IMG/VR virus record: IMGVR_UViG_3300045790_002527
Location: 1 to 24,982 of that record
Direction: 5' to 3' (one strand)
DNA: 24,982 nucleotides
Origin: a virus
This document shows positions 1 through 6,654 of the stretch, piece by piece. A program made the position numbers and the translations under genes. A model generated the notes under the pieces. It had not been told where the DNA came from, made no database searches, and worked only from the letters and a program-made list of their open reading frames with translations. The first letter of the stretch is position 1; each line of letters starts with the position of its first letter.

Positions 1-2
1 AA

Positions 3-164
3 GAACTACTCTCAAATATGGGTTTTTCTTTTGCATTTAATTGGGCTGATTTTAAAGATTATAAAAAGCAATGTATTAATGCGTTTAACGTAGCCTATGC
101 AATTGCAGAATGTTTTGTAGTTAATGCAGATTTGCCAAGTGATTACGAAGATTATTTATTTTAA
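3..164 (+). CDS. C-terminal end of an unknown protein (cut by window edge)
   Basis: An open frame enters from the left edge and ends at TAA 162-164. It gives 53 residues that finish with an acidic, aromatic tail (PSDYEDYLF). The start lies outside the window. It is 12 bp upstream of the ArdC-like gene and on the same strand, so it is probably part of the same rightward operon. I do not recognise the family from this fragment; aromatic residues are frequent and no motif stands out. Confidence 0.55.
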   Translation, partial: ELLSNMGFSFAFNWADFKDYKKQCINAFNVAYAIAECFVVNADLPSDYEDYLF

Positions 165-176
165 AATCTAAAAATT

Positions 177-572
177 ATGAGTACTAAAAAACAAACCATT
201 CAAGAAAAAAGAGAGCATTTAAAAAACCTATCTAATAAAGCGCAAGCAATTAGGGAGCAATTACTACACGATTGCAAAAATGATGCAGAAATACAAGCCG
301 TAAACGCTTTAAAAGTTAATGATATAATCATTGAATATTTACATAAAAACCCCAAGCACAAAGAATTTAAAAGCTTTAAGGGATGGATGAAAGAGGGAAA
401 ATGCGTTAAAAAGGGTGAAAAAGCTTTTTTAGTTTGGGGCAAACCAACAGAAAAGAAAGAGGACGGCACCACAGAACCAATAGCAGAAGATGAAAACGGT
501 AATATGTTTTACCCTGTTTCTTTTGTCTTTAGTAACGCACAAGTAAGAGAGTTGAGCGATGCAAGTAGTTAA
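177..572 (+). CDS. ArdC N-terminal-like ssDNA-binding protein
   Basis: This 131-residue protein resembles the N-terminal domain of ArdC antirestriction proteins, which binds single-stranded DNA. The match is in residues about 50-125: a FKGWMKEGKCVKKGEKAF stretch like the 'GxxVKKGEK' core of that domain, followed by a strand-rich end with FYPVSFVFSNAQV. Residues 1-40 are charged and helical. The C-terminal metallopeptidase-like domain of full ArdC is absent, so this is a single-domain version, a form common on Bacteroidota plasmids, conjugative elements and phages. The ATG at 177 follows an A-rich leader. The gene overlaps the following methylase-like gene by 14 bp, which implies co-translation. 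A role in protecting incoming DNA from restriction is an inference from the family only. Confidence 0.7.
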   Translation: MSTKKQTIQEKREHLKNLSNKAQAIREQLLHDCKNDAEIQAVNALKVNDIIIEYLHKNPKHKEFKSFKGWMKEGKCVKKGEKAFLVWGKPTEKKEDGTTEPIAEDENGNMFYPVSFVFSNAQVRELSDASS

Positions 573-1215
573 AACCACAGACATACAAAATGATTTGAGG
601 GAATTTAATTCCCTCTTTTCATTAATAGCATATAGACACGAACCTTCACGCGTTTTTGATGACTTTCTGACAATTGTTATTTGTTGCCTTGCAAGACAAA
701 CCCAAGAAAAACTATACCACGAAACAATTAAAAATTATAATAAAGAGGAATTAAACAATTTTGCAAAATTATTAGGTAGCTTAATGATGTATTATGATAG
801 AGAAATTAGTGTGGGCGATTGGTGCGACCCTTTAGGCGATTATTACGAGGCAATTGCTTGGAAAAGCAAAAAAAAAGGTTTTGGGCAATTTTTCACACCA
901 AAAGCTATTTGTAGCATGATGGCACAAATGACACAGAAAAAAAATGATTTTGGTAAGACTATTAATGAACCTGCTTGCGGAAGTGGCAGATTAATTTTAG
1001 CAAGTAACCACCAAGCAGAGGGAAATAAATTTATTGCCCAAGATTTAGACCACGTTTGTATTAAGATGTGTGTGATTAACTGTGCATTTCACGGCATTAG
1101 GTGCGATGCGTTTCATATGGATAGCTTAAGGATAACAGATCCTTATAATACTTATGTGGTAAACCACGACTACTACAAGACAGAAACGCCGTGTATTTTC
1201 AAAATTTCGCCCTAG
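559..1215 (+). CDS. N6-adenine DNA methylase-like protein (short, no NPPY motif seen)
   Basis: A 218-residue protein related to type I/IIG N6-adenine methylases. It carries the stretch GQFFTPKAICSMM typical of HsdM-like proteins and the SAM-binding motif I NEPACGSGRLIL at about residues 134-145. Downstream, where a catalytic [ND]PP[YF] motif is expected, the sequence reads VVNHDYYKTETP and no NPPY is present. The protein ends at TAG 1213-1215, inside the loop of a perfect hairpin. It is much shorter than a complete methylase and lacks a target-recognition domain. Many short Bacteroidota mobile-element homologues look similar, so this may be a natural family rather than a broken gene. Its upstream ArdC-like partner suggests an anti-restriction or DNA-modification module. 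Enzymatic activity is doubtful. Confidence 0.65.
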   Translation: MQVVKTTDIQNDLREFNSLFSLIAYRHEPSRVFDDFLTIVICCLARQTQEKLYHETIKNYNKEELNNFAKLLGSLMMYYDREISVGDWCDPLGDYYEAIAWKSKKKGFGQFFTPKAICSMMAQMTQKKNDFGKTINEPACGSGRLILASNHQAEGNKFIAQDLDHVCIKMCVINCAFHGIRCDAFHMDSLRITDPYNTYVVNHDYYKTETPCIFKISP

Positions 1216-1227
1216 CGGGCGAAATTT
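1202..1227 (+). terminator. Perfect hairpin at the end of the methylase-like gene
   Basis: The arms AAATTTCGCCC (1202-1212) and GGGCGAAATTT (1217-1227) pair perfectly over 11 bp around a TAGC loop. The loop contains the stop codon of the methylase-like gene. Three T residues close the right arm, but no longer U-tract follows on the plus strand. It probably terminates or stabilises the rightward transcript. It separates the methylase gene from the following gene, which has its own promoter-like box. Confidence 0.55.
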
Positions 1228-1249
1228 ACCTACCAAATCCAATTATAAG

Positions 1250-1257
1250 TATATTTG
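1250..1257 (+). promoter_or_regulatory. Bacteroidota-type -7 box upstream of the 1273 gene
   Basis: TATATTTG at 1250-1257 matches the TAnnTTTG -7 consensus of Bacteroidota primary sigma factor promoters. It lies 15 bp upstream of the ATG at 1273 and just after the hairpin that ends the previous gene. No clear -33 TTG box is seen at the expected distance, so support is moderate. Confidence 0.4.
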
Positions 1258-1272
1258 CTTAAAATATTCATT

Positions 1273-2082
1273 ATGAGTGCCAATAAAAATAATATTGATG
1301 TAGATAGGCTTAATACCGAGTTAAATGAGCTGTATAAGAAAAGTGGTGATGCTATACTTATAGCTAGAACTATGAAGGGCGATTTTAAATTTGAAAACGG
1401 GTCTTTTATAAAAATACCTGAAAATAATAGCCTAGAATATTCATTACAAGGCAATTCATTTAAACACACTTTGGTACCAACCGAACCAGGAGAGGAACCT
1501 ATAACACCTGAAGAAAAAAGAACTTGGATTCCTATAGATAAAATTTTAGAAGAAGGTAAATACGAACCTAAAATAATCTTTGAAAACCCTGAAATAAAAA
1601 GTCATTTGGAAAATCTTCAAGTTGAATTGGATAAAATGCGAGAGGACAATAAGAATATCTTATTAGAAGAAATGAAAATTAATAGACAAGTGACAACAAA
1701 TGAAAACCTTATTTCTTTCAAAGACATAGATAGATCTACAAACAGTGAATTTGAACTTCGATACAAAACTGAAAATTTTATATATAAATGGTTAGCAAGA
1801 AATGCAAAAAAACCAGCGATCGCCAAAGGAATAAAGGGAGATTTAACTGAATATGCAATAATTGAAGCATGTACAATTTTACGAGCACTAACTGATTTAG
1901 GATTTTTAAAAGAACCTATAATAGTAGAAGATTACTGGAAGCTTGGCATTTATTACAGACCAAATCCTGAAGAAGGTATAGATTTGCAGTTTGATATTTT
2001 ATATAATCATCAAAAAATTGCAAATGGTTATTGGATAGAATTAAATAATTATCTTTTTATAACACCCGCAAACAACAGTTAA
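1273..2082 (+). CDS. Unrecognised 269-residue protein, antiparallel to the phage late genes
   Basis: I do not recognise this protein. The ATG at 1273 (MSANKNNIDVD) is preferred over an upstream in-frame TTG at 1255 because the -7-like box overlaps that TTG. Residues about 1-30 are polar and helical. A proline/glutamate-rich linker (EPGEEPITPEEKR) sits near residue 75. A charged helix or coiled coil lies at about 105-135. The C-terminal 110 residues look globular and mixed alpha/beta, with many aromatic residues. No signal peptide, membrane segment or metal-binding motif is visible. It has its own promoter-like box and converges on the end of the late operon, the usual position for a cargo ('moron') gene. 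A host-interaction or defence role is possible but not shown. Confidence 0.65.
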   Translation: MSANKNNIDVDRLNTELNELYKKSGDAILIARTMKGDFKFENGSFIKIPENNSLEYSLQGNSFKHTLVPTEPGEEPITPEEKRTWIPIDKILEEGKYEPKIIFENPEIKSHLENLQVELDKMREDNKNILLEEMKINRQVTTNENLISFKDIDRSTNSEFELRYKTENFIYKWLARNAKKPAIAKGIKGDLTEYAIIEACTILRALTDLGFLKEPIIVEDYWKLGIYYRPNPEEGIDLQFDILYNHQKIANGYWIELNNYLFITPANNS

Positions 2083-2098
2083 GAAGGTTCTAACTGTT
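2074..2098. terminator. Inverted repeat between convergent genes
   Basis: AACAGTTA (2074-2081) and TAACTGTT (2091-2098) form an 8-bp stem with a 9-nt loop. The left arm overlaps the stop codon of the rightward gene. The stem sits between convergent genes ending at 2082 and 2106, so a bidirectional terminator is plausible. The stem is A/T-rich and the following tract (ATTGTAATT) is a poor U-tract. Confidence 0.35.
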
Positions 2099-2105
2099 AT
2101 TGTAA

Positions 2106-2348
2106 TTAATAAACATTATGATCTGGAGTATAAGAAACTATTTCTTGTACTGTCGAACGATTACAAGTATTGCAACTATATGTTTTTGCATATTGAATTT
2201 TCTCTTGCATGTGATTTAGAAATTGAATTAAAGAAGTATCTACCGGCTTATCATCTACTTTATATTCGTTACCTCCAAACCAAGAGTTAATTGCACCGCA
2301 TCTTCTACATTTAGTTTCATACTCAAACTCAATACCCTTTAATTCCAT
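2106..2348 (-). CDS. Small zinc-ribbon protein
   Basis: An 80-residue protein with two CxxC pairs, CRRC at about residues 14-17 and CNTC at about 59-62, about 45 residues apart. This spacing suits a zinc-ribbon fold that folds back on itself. The second pair is followed by NRSTVQEIVSY. The region between the pairs is polar with a short helix. It is the last gene of the leftward late block, 27 bp after the large terminase gene, and has its own TATATTTG box in that gap. Zinc binding is inferred from the cysteines. The family and role are not recognised. A second zinc-ribbon protein lies at the far end of the window (24422-24784), but the two show no clear similarity beyond the cysteines. Confidence 0.65.
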   Translation of the reverse strand: MELKGIEFEYETKCRRCGAINSWFGGNEYKVDDKPVDTSLIQFLNHMQEKIQYAKTYSCNTCNRSTVQEIVSYTPDHNVY

Positions 2349-2363
2349 TTAAAAAATTTTATT

Positions 2364-2371
2364 CAAATATA
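2364..2371 (-). promoter_or_regulatory. Possible -7 box for the zinc-ribbon gene
   Basis: On the minus strand 2371-2364 reads TATATTTG, an exact TAnnTTTG match, 15 bp upstream of the ATG at 2348. A well-spaced -33 box is not evident. The gene may be expressed both by read-through from the terminase operon and from this site. Confidence 0.3.
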
Positions 2372-2375
2372 AACT

Positions 2376-4070
2376 TTATCCAACAATAACTGGTTCACTC
2401 CATTGTTGTGGCAATCTTCGTTCACTAAGTTTAACCCATTTAGGCCTATACATTAGATATTTAAAGGCATCACTAAAATTTGTACTATACATTGGCAATT
2501 TTCTAAGTGGTAACTTTTCCGAGCTTTTATCTTTCTGGAGGCGCATACTTCCGTTTCTGTCTTTAGACATTTTAATTTTTGCTAAACTTAAACTGCTTTT
2601 CAGCTCTCTACATTGGAGCTCATCTATACGAAGCTGTGGCAGACCTTCGTAATAGTCTCCCATAAATTTTTTCATAAAGTTAAATTCCTGCTCATGGTAA
2701 ATGTCACCTTGACCTTCACTCATTAAATTTACTTTCCAACCCGTACTTTTACCCTCATAATTTTCAATATGGTCTTTAATTTCTGTGGCCCAATCTCTTT
2801 TTATTTTTTTGTATTGATTACCTGCCCTGTCATAATACATATTTAAAACCTTACGACGATGTGGCTCAAAAAAGTCTAAGAATTGTTTTGCGAGCTCTTT
2901 ACTACTTTGTGGGGCAAGTGTATAAAAGTTCTTTAAAACGTTATAATAACGTCTTGCATCCTGCCCTATTACCATACTCGTCATATCTCCAAAATCTATC
3001 CCACAATCTAATGGGAATTTAGCATTACAACGATTTAAAGCGTAGCTAGTTGGTGTTATAGCATCATTTAAACCATAATTATCTATATAGTATTGATTAT
3101 TTACACCATCACTATAAAAATGATGATCGCCCAGGTTACCGTAAAATTTCTCTCCTTTTTTTACATTAGGACGTAATGATAAAATAGATGCTTTAAACTC
3201 TTCAATACCGTCACTCTCCAGAACGTCTTTATAATAACCCGCCTGAAGAATGTCTGCATTTACGAAGGACGATGCAATATAGAAAAGGGTGCTATCCACA
3301 CGTGTCTGCATCCACTTCATATACCATCGGGTATAATTTTTTTGTATAAGATCTATTTTATGTTGCGGCGCTTTTTTTCTGCAAGCCTCATAAAACTCAT
3401 GACGTATCTCATTTAAAACAGAACCAGCTCTTAGTGCAAGTTTCATTTTCTCGATATCCATATTTTTTTCATTGTCTAGAATCCAATCAAAATCACCTTC
3501 AGTTACATTTGGCATATCTGTGGTAAAGGTTAATCCTCGATAATATATACTATGAGCCACTTCTGGAAAACCACGCCTTGCAGGCATTAATTTCTTTAGC
3601 TTGTTTGGATTAAGATATTTTGCTTCATCACCAAATATATGCTGGTATGAGTTACCTGCTAAAGATGATACCTGGTCCATACTTCCAATGTTGAAAAAAC
3701 AACCGTTATGTATGGATATGGTATGCTTGTAATTTAGAATTGGTGAATACGGAATATTAAAATGGTCTGGAGGACGCTCATCTGTAACATAATGCACTCC
3801 TTCTATCCAACCTTTACGCTCTCTCCACCCTTCAATTATCTTGGGAACAATATTGGTAAGTGCATTTACATACGTATCACTTACCAGGGCGAACATAGCT
3901 CGTGGCATATCATAACAGATATCAATACTTCTATCTGCCAGGATATCTGTAGATTTTGCAGTACCACGACCGGAGACAAGATGTAAATTTTTAGGTGAAA
4001 TAAAATCTATCCCTTGCTTAAGCCAAGAGGCATAACGACCCTCTACATTATTATTCCCTAGGTCTATCAT
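2376..4070 (-). CDS. terL: Phage terminase large subunit (packaging ATPase-nuclease)
   Basis: This 564-residue protein is a large terminase: the ATPase that drives DNA into the prohead and the nuclease that cuts concatemers. Counting from the ATG at 4070, Walker A is GRGTAKST at residues 34-41 and Walker B with the catalytic acid is IFGDEA at 145-150. The C-terminal RNase H-like nuclease shows its three expected acids in GIDFGD (D359), YYDRAGN (D414) and TNFSDAF (D534). Length is normal for the family. A longer frame begins at a GTG at 4106, but the ATG at 4070 gives a smaller overlap (20 bp) with the preceding gene and a sensible N-terminus. It follows two small-subunit candidates in the P4 late block. 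No portal gene follows it, which is unusual. Confidence 0.92.
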   Translation of the reverse strand: MIDLGNNNVEGRYASWLKQGIDFISPKNLHLVSGRGTAKSTDILADRSIDICYDMPRAMFALVSDTYVNALTNIVPKIIEGWRERKGWIEGVHYVTDERPPDHFNIPYSPILNYKHTISIHNGCFFNIGSMDQVSSLAGNSYQHIFGDEAKYLNPNKLKKLMPARRGFPEVAHSIYYRGLTFTTDMPNVTEGDFDWILDNEKNMDIEKMKLALRAGSVLNEIRHEFYEACRKKAPQHKIDLIQKNYTRWYMKWMQTRVDSTLFYIASSFVNADILQAGYYKDVLESDGIEEFKASILSLRPNVKKGEKFYGNLGDHHFYSDGVNNQYYIDNYGLNDAITPTSYALNRCNAKFPLDCGIDFGDMTSMVIGQDARRYYNVLKNFYTLAPQSSKELAKQFLDFFEPHRRKVLNMYYDRAGNQYKKIKRDWATEIKDHIENYEGKSTGWKVNLMSEGQGDIYHEQEFNFMKKFMGDYYEGLPQLRIDELQCRELKSSLSLAKIKMSKDRNGSMRLQKDKSSEKLPLRKLPMYSTNFSDAFKYLMYRPKWVKLSERRLPQQWSEPVIVG

Positions 4071-4674
4071 CTTGGAAAAATTTAACTGGCAGTAACATAG
4101 AATCACGTTTTGCCATAATTTTTTGAGCTTCAGTCAAGCCCTCTAATTCATCTATAAACGTGCCCAATTTATATCTATCCATTGGCATCATTCCTAAAGC
4201 TTCTGCATCACTAGTATATAATTTTACTGGTTTAGCTAACAGCTCAGACGGAAACTCTTGTCCATCTGTTTGATCTAATTGTAACACTTGGGCTACACTT
4301 TTAATTTCTTTAATAGCAGCAATTACTTCTTTTGCATCCTTAGCTAAAACCAAGGCTGTATTTATCCCTTTTTCCATAAGGTCTGCTAGGCGATAACGAT
4401 GTGCGTTTTTGCTAATAGTCCTATCACCATAGAAATACTCTAGCATTTCATCGTGCAACTTTGCAGCCAGATAATTGGAATACCCATTAAACTTTGTAAG
4501 ATGATTTATAATCGCATCTCTGCTACCATAATCCTTAATACGCAAGTGCATACCGTGCACCTTTTCCAGTTCTAACGCATAGGCTAAAACTTCTGCAGGT
4601 GCGTTTGTCATATCGCCGTGATCGCGAAACTCCACTAAATCTTCTAAACTTAATTCTTTGAATTTATTCAACAT
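4051..4674 (-). CDS. Terminase-associated protein, possible second small-terminase component
   Basis: A 207-residue, predominantly helical acidic protein between the HTH protein and the large terminase. Its start codon overlaps the stop of the HTH gene (TAATG), and its end overlaps the large terminase start by 20 bp, so the three are almost certainly co-translated. Residues 1-100 contain several amphipathic helices (e.g. LAAKLHDEMLEYFYG). Residues about 105-140 form another helical stretch rich in K/E/A. The last 30 residues are polar. No catalytic motif is visible. Position suggests a packaging accessory role, for example the oligomerising part of a split small terminase, but this rests on gene order only. 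Confidence 0.6.
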   Translation of the reverse strand: MLNKFKELSLEDLVEFRDHGDMTNAPAEVLAYALELEKVHGMHLRIKDYGSRDAIINHLTKFNGYSNYLAAKLHDEMLEYFYGDRTISKNAHRYRLADLMEKGINTALVLAKDAKEVIAAIKEIKSVAQVLQLDQTDGQEFPSELLAKPVKLYTSDAEALGMMPMDRYKLGTFIDELEGLTEAQKIMAKRDSMLLPVKFFQDDRPRE

Positions 4675-4997
4675 TAGTCTGTCATTTTATTGAGAAACCC
4701 ACCAAATAATAGTTGATGTTTAATGTCTTCGGTCTTACGTCGTTCTACCTCTTTAGTGTGTTGTTGGTCTGCAGTAAGATTACCGTTCTTGGCATTTTCT
4801 AAACGCTTTTGAGCAATAATAAATTCTGCCTGCAGTTGCCCTTTATCGTAGCGTAAGCGTACTTCACTTTCTTTATTATACCAGGAACTAAGAAATACGG
4901 CCTTATCTACATCGAGATATTTGGCAATGCGCACTGGAGAATAGTTGCACGCTGCAAGATCCTCGATAGCTTCGTATTCTTCTTCAGTAAGGCTCAT
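4674..4997 (-). CDS. HTH protein, probable terminase small subunit
   Basis: A 107-residue protein with an N-terminal helix-turn-helix at about residues 4-35: LTEEEYEAIEDLAACNYS, then PVRIAKYLDVDKAVFLS. This resembles the DNA-recognition domain of small terminase subunits, which bind packaging sites. A long charged helix (about 45-95) with many K, E and Q could mediate oligomerisation. It lies two genes before the large terminase and is translationally coupled to the gene between them. A general transcription regulator is the main alternative, but its place inside the packaging cluster favours a packaging role. Confidence 0.6.
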   Translation of the reverse strand: MSLTEEEYEAIEDLAACNYSPVRIAKYLDVDKAVFLSSWYNKESEVRLRYDKGQLQAEFIIAQKRLENAKNGNLTADQQHTKEVERRKTEDIKHQLLFGGFLNKMTD

Positions 4998-5000
4998 AAA

Positions 5001-5267
5001 TTAAGGCATTTCATTATATCGCAAATTCAAATATTCAATAAATTGCTTCAATTCTTTTTTATTCATTTCTAAAGGTGCATAATCACCTTGCTTGTCTTCA
5101 ATTTCATTAGTTACATCTATAAAAAAAGCTTCACCTTCACATTCCATATCAGAAAGCCTACACTTCATTTCCACAAACCCAGATGGTAAAAAACCATCAT
5201 TTAAAATTGTAAATATCTCATACCCTCTATCTCCAATAATTTCCGTCTTTGTTTCTACCATAATCAT
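5001..5267 (-). CDS. Small hypothetical late protein
   Basis: An 88-residue acidic protein. It begins at the ATG directly abutting the previous stop codon (TAAATG); a second in-frame ATG two codons later is an alternative start. The middle is strand-rich (YEIFTILNDGFLPSGFVEMKC) and the end forms an amphipathic helix (KKELKQFIEYLNLRYNEMP). Two cysteines lie close together near residues 34-42. I do not recognise a family. Tight packing between the Acb2-like gene and the small terminase candidate shows that it belongs to the P4 operon. Confidence 0.6.
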   Translation of the reverse strand: MIMVETKTEIIGDRGYEIFTILNDGFLPSGFVEMKCRLSDMECEGEAFFIDVTNEIEDKQGDYAPLEMNKKELKQFIEYLNLRYNEMP

Positions 5268-5489
5268 TTATTTAATATGCAAATCTTCGTTTGGTAATTT
5301 GTTTGTGTTGATGTGAGAACGTACTGCCGCATCTTTAGCTTCAAGTAATTTTCTTAACACCACGCTTTTTTCAGCACTGCCGGTATGCGTTTCTTCTATA
5401 GTATGAGCTAAATCACAAAAGGGCTTTGAGGTCTTTTGTAAATGCTCAGGAAGATGCTCGTATTCGAAAAATTCTAATATTGGATTCAT
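5268..5489 (-). CDS. Small two-helix phage protein, possibly Acb2/Tad1-hairpin-like (anti-CBASS/anti-Thoeris candidate)
   Basis: A 73-residue protein whose pattern is diagnostic of a widespread small phage family: EHLPEHLQKTSKPFCDLAHT (residues 11-30), then after a short loop LRKLLEAKDAAVRS (45-58). This predicts two antiparallel helices joined by a turn. I recall similar HLPEHLQ/SKPF/LRKLLEAKDAAVR proteins in many phages, and the helix-turn-helix pattern resembles the hairpin domain of Acb2 and Tad1, proteins that sequester cyclic nucleotide signals of CBASS and Thoeris defence. The link to Acb2 is from memory of motif shape and needs a profile search. It lies among small genes of the packaging operon, directly abutting the next gene. 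A purely structural or regulatory role is the alternative. Confidence 0.5.
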   Translation of the reverse strand: MNPILEFFEYEHLPEHLQKTSKPFCDLAHTIEETHTGSAEKSVVLRKLLEAKDAAVRSHINTNKLPNEDLHIK

Positions 5490-5493
5490 AATT

Positions 5494-5658
5494 TTATTTT
5501 TTAGTTGTTTTCCGTTTCAAGTACTGAATTTTCGCATCCTCGGAAGGAAAAACAATTTGACGAATGATTTTTTTGTAAACAACTGGCCTTACTTTGTCTC
5601 TTCTTTTTATAAATAAACCTCTATCATTAGCTCTACGTTGAAGTCTGGATTCTTTCAT
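5494..5658 (-). CDS. Short, very basic 54-residue protein
   Basis: An ATG at 5658 opens a 54-residue frame ending at TAA 5494-5496. It begins MKESRLQRRANDRGLFIKRR and ends KRKTTKK. About a third of the residues are lysine or arginine and few are acidic, so it should bind nucleic acid or a strongly negative surface. It fits the 185-bp gap between the DUF3307-like gene and the Acb2-like gene exactly: 16 bp after the former and 4 bp before the ATG of the latter. That spacing matches the rest of the operon and is the main reason to call it real. Function unknown. Confidence 0.6.
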   Translation of the reverse strand: MKESRLQRRANDRGLFIKRRDKVRPVVYKKIIRQIVFPSEDAKIQYLKRKTTKK

Positions 5659-5674
5659 ATTTAAATGTTTACAA

Positions 5675-6031
5675 TTAGATTAATAAAATGATACACCACA
5701 AAATTTTACATCCAATGTGTAAAGCTTGGTCTTGGTGAATGTTAATGTAGTTGTCACATTTAAGGAAGTCAATGATCCAATGACATACAAATTCTAAGAA
5801 TGCAATAAAAACGTTACCTGTAACTAAGAACACCGCGCCTGCATGTGTAAGAGCGTGAGCTGATAACCAATACAACCAAACTGTTGTAATTGGTTTTTGT
5901 CCTGGAGGAATCTTAGAAACATCTAAAGGTCTATTTCTGTTTTTTCCTTTAGCCATTGCATCTATTTGCAACGGATAATCTGCAACAGCATGACCTATAA
6001 TAAGTAAGAATATCATTGATAAAATTTCCAT
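5675..6031 (-). CDS. DUF3307-like multi-spanning membrane protein
   Basis: A 118-residue membrane protein. It shows the DUF3307 pattern: GHAVADYPLQ near the N-terminus (H14, D18, Q22), a second membrane helix with SAHALTHAGAVF, then HWIIDFLK, and finally DQALHIG with a C-terminal hydrophobic helix. Three to four transmembrane segments are likely. The conserved H/D/Q residues within membrane helices are a family hallmark, but the biochemical function of DUF3307 is not known. Homologues occur in bacteria and in phages. A holin-like role can be imagined, but the gene lies far from the endolysin, so I do not propose it. It starts 2 bp after the PLD-like gene and shares the P4 transcript. Confidence 0.65.
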   Translation of the reverse strand: MEILSMIFLLIIGHAVADYPLQIDAMAKGKNRNRPLDVSKIPPGQKPITTVWLYWLSAHALTHAGAVFLVTGNVFIAFLEFVCHWIIDFLKCDNYINIHQDQALHIGCKILWCIILLI

Positions 6032-6033
6032 AA

Positions 6034-6654
6034 CTAAACTGCTTTTAAACCATTGGCGTCTGCAATGTGGCGAATGGTAACGTTGTTAAATAATTCTTTT
6101 CTGAACTCGTACACACTTTTACTATTAGCAAAAAGATACTGCTCGTACATTGCGTTTTCACTCCAATTACCACTACCCTCTACAATATAATGTCCTTCAT
6201 CTGTTTGCATTAAGGCCACTTTTGCGTGGGACCAACAAAACTGAACTTTAATATTGCCTCTGCTTGATATCATAGCCGTAAGCAAATCAATAGTCTTAGG
6301 GTTTCGCTTAATTAAACTATCACTAATGCACAGCGTAATAGCATCTATCATACCCTTGTCGTGAAGCTCTACAAGAGCCTCAATAGCTCTCCTACTAATG
6401 CTATAAGTAGCAGCGTATAAGTGCCTAATGGTATGTAGTTTTGCTACTGCAGGAATAAAGGTGAATGCATTGAATTGATTTTCTGTCTGCAGAAACATAA
6501 ATTCTTCATTGCTTGGCAACCGCTTTAGATCATCCTCCAGATGAGATAGCTTATCGAAATGCGCTAACACATACTTGGAGCGAAAAACGGAAGATGCAGC
6601 GCTCTTAACTACTGCACCTTCAGGTTTTTTTATGTCAAAAAACTTATTTTTCAT
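6034..6654 (-). CDS. Phospholipase D-like (half-HKD) domain protein
   Basis: A 206-residue protein with one PLD-type motif: SHAKVAL at residues 142-148 (H143, K145), followed by EGSGNWSENA at 159-168 (G160, S161, N163). The spacing resembles the HxK...GSxN core of the superfamily, though the usual aspartate is displaced (D152). A single HKD per chain implies a dimer, as in the Nuc-like nucleases. The N-terminal 60 residues form a separate, mainly helical segment. Superfamily members include nucleases, lipases and structural relics, and the substrate cannot be read from sequence. It overlaps the preceding gene by 11 bp and belongs to the P4 late block, so it may be a virion or packaging-associated nuclease. 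Confidence 0.65.
   Translation of the reverse strand: MKNKFFDIKKPEGAVVKSAASSVFRSKYVLAHFDKLSHLEDDLKRLPSNEEFMFLQTENQFNAFTFIPAVAKLHTIRHLYAATYSISRRAIEALVELHDKGMIDAITLCISDSLIKRNPKTIDLLTAMISSRGNIKVQFCWSHAKVALMQTDEGHYIVEGSGNWSENAMYEQYLFANSKSVYEFRKELFNNVTIRHIADANGLKAV

Noticed and set aside
3762-3986. Plus-strand open frame opposite the large terminase
   Set aside because: Overlaps the ATPase-coding part of the terminase, with no promoter and atypical composition.
5675-6031. Holin assignment for the DUF3307-like membrane protein
   Set aside because: It lies about 7 kb from the endolysin in a different transcription block and has family-specific polar residues within the membrane helices.
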